Source: Atopobium sp. UBA2090 (GTDB lineage Bacteria; Actinomycetota; Coriobacteriia; Coriobacteriales; Atopobiaceae). From it: DNA of 27,881 nt. Under the pieces are notes generated by a model, which was not told where the DNA came from, ran no database searches, and was given only the letters and a program-made list of their open reading frames with translations. The position numbers and the translations under genes are program-made. Positions 8,164-15,700 of the stretch are shown here, piece after piece. The DNA lies in the NCBI GenBank assembly GCA_002331575.1, contig DCZG01000073.1:8603-36483 (forward strand). Direction: 5' to 3'. How positions within the stretch are numbered: position 1 is the stretch's first letter; each line of letters opens with the position of its first letter.

Positions 8164-9501
8164 CTAGACCTTGAAGGGCTCCAGCGCGGCGAGCACGATG
8201 TCGTTCGCCTGCTGGCAGAGAGACTCGTCAGGCGCCTCGGCGAGCACGCGGACGAGAGGCTCGGTCCCCGACGCACGCACGAGCACGCGACCGTTCCCCT
8301 CGAGGAATTGCTCGGCCGCAGTGACGGCCGCCTGGACCTCGGGGGCGTCCATGGCTGCGTCCTTGTCGCTCACGCGCACGTTGACGAGCTGCTGCGGGTA
8401 GAGACGGACGGGCCGGGTGAGCTCCGAGAGCTTCTCCCTCTCGGCACGGAGGACCTCCATGATGCGCAGCGAGGTCATGATGCCGTCACCGGTCTTCTCG
8501 AGGTCACCGAAGATGATGTGACCCGACTGCTCGCCGCCGAGGGAGTAGTCGTTCTCGCGCATGCAGGCATAGACGTTCTTGTCGCCCACCGCGGTGGTCT
8601 CGTACTTGAGGCCAGCGGCGTCGAGCGCCCTGAAGAAGCCGAAGTTGGACATGACCGTCGGGACGACCGTCTTCTTGGTGAGACGACCGTACTTGCTGAG
8701 GTAGGTTCCGCAGACGTAGAGGATGAGGTCCCCGTCGACCACGCGGCCGCGCTCGTCGACGGCGAGGCAGCGGTCGGCGTCTCCGTCGTAAGCGAAGCCC
8801 ACGTCAAGGCCCTGCTGGACCACGAAGGTCCTGAGCTGCTCGATGTGCGTGGACCCGCAGTCCACGTTGATGTTGAAGCCGTTGGGGGCGTTGTTGATCA
8901 CGTGGGTCTCGGCACCAAGGGCGTCGAAGACGGGGCGCGCGACGCTCGAGGCGGAACCGTTCGCACAGTCGAGACCGATCTTGAAGCCCTGGAGGGAGAA
9001 GCCGCAGCTCGAGATCAGGCTCGAGATGTAGCGATTGCGGCCCTGCATGTAGTCGACCGTGCGGCCGATGTCCTCACCCGTGGCGAGCGGCACGTCCGTC
9101 TCGCCATCGATGTAGCCCTCGACGAGTTTGAGGACGTCCTCGTCCATCTTGTAGCCCTCGCGGTTGACGAGCTTGATGCCGTTGTCAGTGAAGGGGTTGT
9201 GGCTCGCGGTGATCATGACGCCGCAGTCGAAGCCACCGTCGACCACCTCGTAGCTCACGCCCGGGGTGGGGATCACGTGGAGCATGTAGGCGTCGGCGCC
9301 GGATGCCACGAGACCTGACACGAGCGCGGACTCGAACATGTAGCTCGAGCGACGCGTGTCCTTGCCGATGATGACGCGGGCCTTGCAGGCCTTGCGCGCA
9401 CCGTAGTACCAGCCGATGAAACGGCCAATCTTATAGGCGTGCTCGACGTTGAGCCCCTCGTTCGCCACACCCCTGAAGCCGTCGGTTCCGAAGTACTTCA
9501 T
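8164..9501 (-). CDS. glmM: Phosphoglucosamine mutase
   Basis: A 445-residue enzyme converting glucosamine-6-phosphate to glucosamine-1-phosphate. It starts MKYFGTDGFRG. The phosphoserine is S100 in ITASHNP, the Mg-binding loop is DGDADR, and the sugar-binding loop is GGEQSGHII. A phosphate-binding RASGTEPLVRV is near the C-terminus. The length is exactly that expected. I place the start at 9501 because AGGAG lies seven bases upstream and the protein then begins like its relatives. The same frame is open to 9603, but those codons fall in the terminator-containing spacer after rpsI. glmM is likely the first gene of the long operon extending to the left edge. Confidence 0.97.
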   Translation of the reverse strand: MKYFGTDGFRGVANEGLNVEHAYKIGRFIGWYYGARKACKARVIIGKDTRRSSYMFESALVSGLVASGADAYMLHVIPTPGVSYEVVDGGFDCGVMITASHNPFTDNGIKLVNREGYKMDEDVLKLVEGYIDGETDVPLATGEDIGRTVDYMQGRNRYISSLISSCGFSLQGFKIGLDCANGSASSVARPVFDALGAETHVINNAPNGFNINVDCGSTHIEQLRTFVVQQGLDVGFAYDGDADRCLAVDERGRVVDGDLILYVCGTYLSKYGRLTKKTVVPTVMSNFGFFRALDAAGLKYETTAVGDKNVYACMRENDYSLGGEQSGHIIFGDLEKTGDGIMTSLRIMEVLRAEREKLSELTRPVRLYPQQLVNVRVSDKDAAMDAPEVQAAVTAAEQFLEGNGRVLVRASGTEPLVRVLAEAPDESLCQQANDIVLAALEPFKV

Positions 9502-9564
9502 TTTGTCTCCTCTTTTCGAACCCGAGCGTGAAACGACTGTCATGCATCTCTCAATGTTACGCAA

Positions 9565-9621
9565 GAAGAGGGTCCGCCACAGCCACGACGAACCCTCTTC
9601 CAAATATCTCCGGAACGGAGA
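9565..9621 (-). terminator. Tandem hairpins after rpsI
   Basis: Two inverted repeats follow the rpsI stop on the minus strand. The first, 9607-9621, is TCTCCG-GAA-CGGAGA on the plus strand, and its transcript copy is followed by ATATTT. The second has nine-base arms, 9565-9573 and 9592-9600, around an 18-base loop. Neither has a long T run, so termination may be partial. They separate the ribosomal protein operon from glmM. Confidence 0.6.
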
Positions 9622-9623
9622 AA

Positions 9624-10019
9624 CTAGCGCTTCGAGAACTGCGGGCGCTTGCGGGCCTTCTTGAGACCGTACTTCTTGCGCTCGACCGCGCGGGAATCGC
9701 GGGTGAGGTAACCGGCCTTCTTGAGCTCGTCACGGTACTCGCCGGCGTCGAGAAGGGCGCGGGCGATGCCGAGGCGGAGAGCGCCGGACTGGCCGTTGAT
9801 GCCGCCGCCGTCGCAGAGTGCGATGACGTCGAAGCGATCGGCGGTGTCGGTGGCGCGGAAGGGAGCGGTTGCGTTGTCAACGAGCTGCTGACGGCCAAAA
9901 TACTGGGCTGCGTCACGTCCGTTGACGGTGACCTTACCGGTGCCGGGAACGAGGCGGACGCGAGCGACGGCCTCCTTGCGACGGCCGGTGCCGGTGTAAA
10001 CAGCGGTGTTGTCAGCCAT
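9624..10019 (-). CDS. rpsI: 30S ribosomal protein S9
   Basis: A 131-residue uS9 protein of the small-subunit head. It has YTGTGRRKEAVARVRL near the start, GGGINGQSGALRLGIARAL in the middle and the invariant basic tail ending RKRPQFSKR, which reaches the P-site tRNA. Length and both ends match the family. It lies four bases after rplM on the same strand, the standard bacterial rplM-rpsI pair. Two hairpins after the stop mark the operon end. Confidence 0.98.
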   Translation of the reverse strand: MADNTAVYTGTGRRKEAVARVRLVPGTGKVTVNGRDAAQYFGRQQLVDNATAPFRATDTADRFDVIALCDGGGINGQSGALRLGIARALLDAGEYRDELKKAGYLTRDSRAVERKKYGLKKARKRPQFSKR

Positions 10020-10022
10020 CGG

Positions 10023-10463
10023 TTAAGCCTCCAGAGTGATCTTGACGGGGTTCTGAGCGGTGTGCGGATGCTCGGGGCCGGCGTAGACCTTGAGCTTGGT
10101 CGCCTGCTTGCGGCCGAGGGTCGTCTTCGGGAGCATGCCCTTCACGGCGTGCTCGACGACGCGCTCGGGGTGCTTGGCCATGGCCTCCTTGAACGACTCG
10201 AAATGAAGGCCTCCGAGCCATCCGGAGTAACGCCAGTACTCCTTCTTGTCCGCCTTGACGCCCGTGAGGACGACCTTGTCGGCGTTGATGATGACCACGA
10301 AGTCACCGGTGTCGCTGTTGGGGGTGAACTGGGGCTTGTCCTTGCCGCGAAGGATCATTGCCGCCTTGGTGGCGAGACGCCCGAGCGTCACGCCGTCGGC
10401 GTCGATGAGCACCCACTTGCGCTCGACCTCGCCGGGCTTGGCGTACTGAGTCGACTTCTTCAC
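10023..10463 (-). CDS. rplM: 50S ribosomal protein L13
   Basis: A 146-residue uL13 protein, an early assembly protein of the large subunit. It has KWVLIDADGVTLGRLAT, GDFVVIINADKVVLTG and AVKGMLPKTTLGRKQATKLKVYAG, the core of the family. The start codon is GTG at 10463, supported by AGGAGGAG ending four bases upstream and by the expected N-terminal length. The promoter is about 100 bases upstream (see the entry at 10562). The roughly 90-base leader contains the GC-rich palindrome GGCGGCCGCC, so autogenous control through a leader structure is possible but not shown. Confidence 0.98.
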   Translation of the reverse strand: MKKSTQYAKPGEVERKWVLIDADGVTLGRLATKAAMILRGKDKPQFTPNSDTGDFVVIINADKVVLTGVKADKKEYWRYSGWLGGLHFESFKEAMAKHPERVVEHAVKGMLPKTTLGRKQATKLKVYAGPEHPHTAQNPVKITLEA

Positions 10464-10561
10464 TTGACTCCTCCTACGAACCTGATTACGGCGGCCGCCC
10501 CTGGACGAGCAGTCGCATGCTTTTTTGTCAGAGATTACGGGGCTCTGTGGAAAGCCTTCAA

Positions 10562-10590
10562 ATTATAGCGCGCGAGCATCGCCTTGTGAA
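10562..10590 (-). promoter_or_regulatory. Promoter of rplM-rpsI
   Basis: On the minus strand a TTCACA -35 box (10590-10585), a 17-base spacer and a perfect TATAAT -10 box (10567-10562) form a sigma70-type promoter. Transcription would begin near 10555 and leave a leader of about 90 bases before the rplM GTG. The -35 box overlaps one arm of the inverted repeat at 10581-10613. Confidence 0.75.
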
Positions 10591-10613
10591 AACAAATACT
10601 CCATACACAAGGC
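10581..10613. repeat. Inverted repeat in the rplM/pfkB divergent spacer
   Basis: Perfect eight-base arms, GCCTTGTG (10581-10588) and CACAAGGC (10606-10613), flank 17 bases. One arm covers the -35 region of the rplM promoter, so this could be an operator. The spacing between arm centres is about 25 bases, more than two helical turns. No binding protein can be named from sequence. Confidence 0.5.
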
Positions 10614-10690
10614 CTGCATGGAACCTCGTCGACCTCGCCACGGCGCTACCGCCCGCCCCACGCGAGGGGCTCTCGGCCTGCGACTCCAGC

Positions 10691-10732
10691 TAGAATGAAG
10701 TGGCACGTTGGAGGATTTTCATCTAGGGAGGA
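10691..10732 (+). promoter_or_regulatory. Candidate -10 box and ribosome binding site of the phosphofructokinase gene
   Basis: TAGAAT at 10691-10696 is a plausible -10 box with no convincing -35 partner. It is followed by AGGGAGGA at 10725-10732, a strong ribosome binding site ending three bases before ATG 10736. The ribosome binding site is certain enough to fix the start; the promoter is tentative. The rest of the 10464-10735 spacer holds the rplM promoter and the inverted repeat. Confidence 0.45.
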
Positions 10733-10735
10733 AAG

Positions 10736-11668
10736 ATGATCTACACCGTCACCCTCAACCCGGCGCTCGATAAGACGGCACAGGTTCCCGACCTCAAGGT
10801 CGACGAGGTCAACCGCATCACCGAACTGCGCCGCGACGCAGGCGGCAAGGGCATCAACGTCTCCAAGGTCATCAAGAAGCTCGGGGGAACCACCGAGGCC
10901 TGGGCGATTCTCGCGGGCAACACCGGCGACTGGATCCAGGCCGCACTCGAGGCGGACGGGATTCGTGTCCACTCCATCCCCGCCGCCGGCGAGACGCGCA
11001 CGAACCTCAAGGTCGTCGACCCCGTCAACGACACGCACACCGACATCAACGAGCCCGGCCCCGAGGTCACGGACAGCATGCTCAATGACATGCTCATCGA
11101 CCTCGCGAACGTCGTGCCGGCCGACGGGATCGTCGTGGTCTCCGGCAGCCTCCCTAAGGGCGTGAGTCCCGACGCCTATGAGAACTGGTGCCGAGTCCTG
11201 CGCATGGGCGGCATCCGCGTCTTCCTCGACGCCGACGGCGAGGCGCTCCAGCACGGCATCGAGGGCAAGCCGTACTTCATCAAGCCCAACGACCACGAGC
11301 TCTCCGCGCTCGTGGGACGTGAGCTCACCGGCGCGCAGGAAGTCGCCAAGGCGGCTCGCGAGCTCGTGGACGGGGGCATCCCCCTGGTGGTCATCTCGAT
11401 GGGCGGCGAGGGCGCTGTCTTCTGCACCGAGACCGAGACCTGGCACGCAGGTCCCGTCAAGGTTCCCGTCGGCTCGACGGTAGGCGCCGGCGACTCGGTC
11501 GTGGCCTCCATCGCCTATGCCGTCAACAAGGGCATGCCCCTCGAGGACACCATGAGGCTCGCCATGGCCACGGGCGCAGCTAACGTCATGCAGTCGGGCA
11601 CGCAGGCGGCAGAGCGCTCCGTCATCGACTCTCTCATCGACAAGGTCGTGCTCACCAAGCTCTCGTAG
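10736..11668 (+). CDS. fruK: 1-phosphofructokinase family sugar kinase
   Basis: A 310-residue PfkB-family kinase. The N-terminus IYTVTLNPALDKT, GGKGINVS (residues 37-44), the KPNDHEL motif (183-189) and GAGDS (250-254, with D253 the catalytic base) match the FruK/LacC group, which phosphorylates fructose-1-phosphate or tagatose-6-phosphate. Fructose-1-phosphate is the more common substrate, but sequence alone does not separate it from tagatose-6-phosphate kinase. Unlike typical fru operons, no PTS transporter or fruR regulator adjoins it: the gene stands alone with its own ribosome binding site and terminator. The neighbours on both sides are on the opposite strand. Confidence 0.88.
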   Translation: MIYTVTLNPALDKTAQVPDLKVDEVNRITELRRDAGGKGINVSKVIKKLGGTTEAWAILAGNTGDWIQAALEADGIRVHSIPAAGETRTNLKVVDPVNDTHTDINEPGPEVTDSMLNDMLIDLANVVPADGIVVVSGSLPKGVSPDAYENWCRVLRMGGIRVFLDADGEALQHGIEGKPYFIKPNDHELSALVGRELTGAQEVAKAARELVDGGIPLVVISMGGEGAVFCTETETWHAGPVKVPVGSTVGAGDSVVASIAYAVNKGMPLEDTMRLAMATGAANVMQSGTQAAERSVIDSLIDKVVLTKLS

Positions 11669-11689
11669 ACACAGGCCATACTCGTGCGA

Positions 11690-11719
11690 AGGGGACGTCC
11701 GCTCAGGCGTCCCCTTTTT
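11690..11719 (+). terminator. Intrinsic terminator of the phosphofructokinase gene
   Basis: An eight-base stem, AGGGGACG (11690-11697) with CGTCCCCT (11708-11715), encloses a ten-base loop and runs into TTTTTG. This is a standard rho-independent terminator about 20 bases after the stop codon. On the opposite strand the hairpin lacks a good T run. Confidence 0.9.
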
Positions 11720-11763
11720 GTGTCGCTCGGTTCTTAACCAGAGGTCTTGCAAGGCCCGGCGAC

Positions 11764-12660
11764 CTAGTCCTCCGCCATGAACGCGCGGACCTCGTCGAGA
11801 CGCGCCTCCGCCAGATGACGTCCCTGGAGATAGAGGTCGAGCAGCGGCGCCCCAGCGTGCTCGTTGACCTTGACCTCGACAGGCTTCTCGGGAGCCATGA
11901 CCAGGCAGTCGCCTGCCGCCTCGTGCTCCCAGAGCCTCGCTCGCTGCGCGTTGTATCGCTCGCCGCGCGTGCGGAGCGCCTCGAGGTAGTAGGGATACCC
12001 GTCGTAGCGGTGCGAGCGGATGGCCATCCCCTCGGAGTTCCCCGACTTGACGTATCCACGGTCCTGAGTCACCACCACGAGCGCACGGCGGACGGGTTCG
12101 TAGCCTTCGACCTCGGCCTCTCCCTCAAGGCCGAGGGCCACGCCAAAGGGGATGGCGTCGGTGGTCCCACCGTCGAGGTAGCGATGGCCGTCAATCTCAA
12201 CGACGCGCGACACGGCGGGCATCGACGCGGACGCGCGCACGTTGGCCACGTCCTCGGGAAAATGGTTCGTGGGCAGGTAGGCCGCGGAACCGAAGACGAT
12301 GTCTGAAGCCACCGCGAAGAAGGGCATGGGGTTTGCGTTGAAGGTCTCAAGATCGCAGGGGTCCAGGTCGTTCTGGACGTCCCCATAGAGGAACTCCCCT
12401 CCGGCGAGGTCGCCCGTCTTCGCGAGCGAGGAGAGCGACATGAACCTGCGGTCGTCACGAAACGCGAGCATGATGCGCATGGTGCGCCCGATCTGCCGAC
12501 TGCGAAAGCTCGCGGCGTTGATGGCTCCCGCCGAGACGCCCCATGCGCTCGAGAACCCATAGATGCCGTGCTCCATGAGCACGTCGAGGATGCCTGCCGT
12601 GAACATGCCGCGAAAGCCGCCGCCCTCGAGGACGAGCGCCGTTCCGATGCCATTCTCCAT
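11764..12660 (-). CDS. Patatin-like phospholipase
   Basis: A 298-residue patatin-family lipid hydrolase of the bacterial YjjU-like group. The oxyanion loop GGGFRGMFTAG is at residues 13-23, the nucleophile is S43 in GVSAG, and the catalytic aspartate is in YLDGGTTDAIP near residue 165, completing the Ser-Asp dyad. No signal peptide or membrane segment is visible, so a cytoplasmic or membrane-surface acyl hydrolase is likely; the substrate is unknown. An AGAGGA ribosome binding site ends ten bases before ATG 12660. The gene appears monocistronic, convergent with the phosphofructokinase gene and separated from the CotH gene by a strong terminator. Confidence 0.9.
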   Translation of the reverse strand: MENGIGTALVLEGGGFRGMFTAGILDVLMEHGIYGFSSAWGVSAGAINAASFRSRQIGRTMRIMLAFRDDRRFMSLSSLAKTGDLAGGEFLYGDVQNDLDPCDLETFNANPMPFFAVASDIVFGSAAYLPTNHFPEDVANVRASASMPAVSRVVEIDGHRYLDGGTTDAIPFGVALGLEGEAEVEGYEPVRRALVVVTQDRGYVKSGNSEGMAIRSHRYDGYPYYLEALRTRGERYNAQRARLWEHEAAGDCLVMAPEKPVEVKVNEHAGAPLLDLYLQGRHLAEARLDEVRAFMAED

Positions 12661-12670
12661 GTTCCGTATC

Positions 12671-12701
12671 TCCTCTCGAATGTGCAGCGTGGCTTGTTAT
12701 A
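12671..12701 (-). promoter_or_regulatory. Candidate promoter and ribosome binding site of the patatin-like gene
   Basis: TATAAC (12701-12696) preceded by ATGGG is a likely -10 box, lying about 36 bases before the ATG. AGAGGA at 12676-12671 is the ribosome binding site. No clear -35 box is present, so the promoter call is tentative. Confidence 0.4.
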
Positions 12702-12720
12702 CCCATTCGGAAGGGAGAGA

Positions 12721-12756
12721 GCGGCCCCCGCACGCGAGTTCACGCGCGGGGGCCGC
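12721..12756 (-). terminator. Strong hairpin after the CotH gene
   Basis: Perfect 11-base GC arms, GCGGCCCCCGC (12721-12731) and GCGGGGGCCGC (12746-12756), enclose 14 bases. On the minus strand the stem is followed by TCTCTCCCTTCC, a pyrimidine-rich but broken T tract. It lies 25 bases after the CotH gene stop and should insulate the patatin-like gene. Confidence 0.8.
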
Positions 12757-12781
12757 AGGTAATCCGTGGAAGACGGTCTCC

Positions 12782-15700
12782 TTAGACGGCCGTTCTCCCC
12801 TCGAAGAACCCGTAGGTCATGAAGTGGCGGTAGTACGCGGCTAGATCGTCCCCGAACGCAGCGCGTAGGTCGGCGTACCTCGGCCTATACGTGTCGACCG
12901 AGAAGTTCCGGCTCGCGATGCGTCCCTCCGCCATGCCGTAGGTGACAAAGTGCCTCAGCACCGCCTCCTCGTCGTTGCCGAACGCCGCAGCCACGTCGGG
13001 GTTCATCTCGAGGTAGTAGCTGTAGTCGTACACCTCCGAGTAGTCGGTCCCCTCGTACGCGACGGGCGCGTTCTCGACGATTCCCGCGGCGAGTCTCGAG
13101 GCCTCCCAGTCCCACCACGCGATGCGGTCCGTGAGCCACGACCTCAGGTACTCGACGTTTGCCGCGTAGGTCGAGAAGGGGGTAAGCACGTTGCTGAACC
13201 CCGTGATTCCGAAGATGGCCTGATTCATCCTCTGCGATGCACCTACCTGGTCGTAGTAGTACTGGAGCGAATGAAGGAATCCGTTGGCGCCCGTCGTGGA
13301 CGCGTCCCCGAGAAGGACGTTCTCGACGAGCGTCGAGAACTCGGCACAGTGGCTGACAACGTTTTCGCGAACGGTCGGGATGTCGATGACCCAGCCGTCG
13401 GATGCCGAGAGGAGCCCCGCGTAGCCGTAAGCACCTGCCGCCTTGAAGTCCGTACGGGTTCCGCACGACCCATCGAAGTCCCAGACGGGCTCGGCGTAGA
13501 ACGTCGACGAGCCACGATCCAGGCAGAAATACGTGGACGAGCAGAACGCATCAACGTTCTTGCAATACTCGTTGATAAGGTAGGTCCAGCTCAGGGAATC
13601 AAGGTCGAAGAGGTAGCCGTCAGACGACGTGACACCGGCGTCCAGGTTGTCGATGGCCGCCTGGGTCGCCTCGCTGATGTAGCGCACGCACGCGCTCGAG
13701 CAGACCTCGGGGCTCTTCACCACGAAGTAGCCCACGCTCGTCCTGAACCAGCAGAGCTCGGACGAGAAATATGCCGAGTCCAGTTCGAGGAGATACCCTC
13801 CCGTGATGTCGGCAGGGTTCGCCACGTCAGAGACGTACTGGAACGCGTAGCCATAGGCGTTGGTCCCCCGAGCGGTCGAGTGAGCCGAAACGTCATCATC
13901 GCCGTTCGCGTCCTCGATGTCCCCCTCCAGGTCATGGATGTCAACACGGCCGCTCCCGACCTCGATCTTCTCGCACAGGAGGTAGTTGCCCCGATATGCT
14001 CCGTCGTAGTAGAGGTCGACCGGCGCGCTCTCGGTGCCGCACATGCCCAGTTCGAGGGCGAGATCATAGGCGAATGAGTTATGAAGGAGGGTGGCGTCGT
14101 TCGCATTGGCGAGAAGGAGCCACTTCTTGGCGGCGTTATCGGAGTTCCCCGTCTCGAGAAGGTCGGCCTTCTTGCTGAGAGAGATCTGGTAGGGCTTCTT
14201 GTCGCCGACGCCCCACGTGGAGTTTCCGCGCCCCTTGATCGTTGAGGTCTTGCCCGAGGAGACGCTGTCCTTGTTGTAGACGACGGTTCCATCAGGGTCG
14301 ACGACAACGATGGAGACGTCCGCCTTCGCCGTGTGATGGATGCTTGCCTCCACATAGGCACGGCCCTCGTTCTCGGGGTCGACGCTGATGACGAACACCG
14401 TGCGAATCTGGCCCGACACCATGACCGCAAGCGTGTGGACGGTGGAACCCTCCTCGAGCATGTACCTGAAGAGCAGGGCGCCGTTCGCATCCGTCGTCTG
14501 AGAGAATGCCGTCAGGTCGACGGTCGCACCAGTTGCGACCGTCGAGAACGAGCCGCTCTCATATGCGGCGAGAAGGAGGCCGGCGGAGGTGCCGCCAAGA
14601 CGGAGGGTCGAGAGCGACACCGAGCTCAGGCTCGCGTACGAGGGGAGGAAGAGATAGGAAATGGCGTTGACGGGAGTGGAGGTCGTGGAGGTGGAAACGC
14701 CATCCTTCGCCGTGGGGATGGTACCTTGCACGGGGGTCAGGATCACGCCATTGTTGTCGGCGTAGTAGGTGATGGCGCCGATGTCACGCGACCCTCGCAG
14801 GACATAGCCCTGAGAGGGAATCGCGTAGTACTCGTCATCCCCCACCGCGAAGAATCCCGAGGTGCACGCACGCGTGCTCTCCTCGATTCGGTAGCGCTGG
14901 AGGCCGTCGCCGTAGGCGGAGCTCACGACCCAGCCCGGGGCCTCGAGTCGGCCGTCGTTGTCGGCGAGGTAGACCCTGCCGTCAGACGAGACGTACTTGC
15001 CGCGAACGACGTAGCCCTCGGAGCGCGCGTACGCCCACCAGCCAGAGCCGTCGACGTCGGGGTCGATGAGACGGGACGTGGCTACGATGCCTCCGTCGCC
15101 GACCCAGTAGCGCTGGAGGCCCTGCCCGAAGCCGTCGGTCACGAGCCAGCCTGCAGACGCGACGAGCCTGCCGTCGTTGTCTGCCACGACGCTGCTGCCG
15201 CGCGTGCCGCGAAGCACGTAGCCAACCTCCGGCAAGCCATAGTAGCCGCTACCGTCGACGGAGAAGAACCCGGTTCGACATGCATGGGTCGTCTCGTCGA
15301 CGCAGTAGCGCTGGAGCACGCCGTCATACCGTGCCGTCACGAGCCAGCCCGGGTCCTCGAGCCGACCGTCGTTGTCGGCGAGGTAGACGCCGTCAGGCGA
15401 GGCGTACTTCCCACGCACGACGTAGCCCTCGGACGTCGCGTAGGCCCACCAGCCAGAGCCGTCCACGGTGGGATCGATGAGGCGGGACGAGGCCACGACG
15501 CCCTCGTCGCCGATCCAATAGCGCTGGAGACCCTGGCCGAGGTCGCTCGTCACGAGCCAACCTTGTTCCGCGAGTCGGCCGTCATTGTCCGCATAGCGCG
15601 TGGTGCCGTCCGAGGAGTCTTCCCCTCGGAGCACGTAGCCGGACGAGAGCGTGTAGTGGTCCCAGCCATCCGAGGAATAGCCCTTCACCGCGGAATGGGT

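Noticed and set aside
7651..9318. Plus-strand open frame (555 codons)
   Set aside because: Antisense to glmS and glmM, with no family motifs.
9502..9603. Longer GlmM start
   Set aside because: The added codons come from the terminator spacer after rpsI, and the canonical MKYFGTDGFRG start at 9501 has its own ribosome binding site.
10646..11752. Minus-strand open frame (368 codons)
   Set aside because: Antisense to the phosphofructokinase gene, and it runs through the intrinsic terminator.
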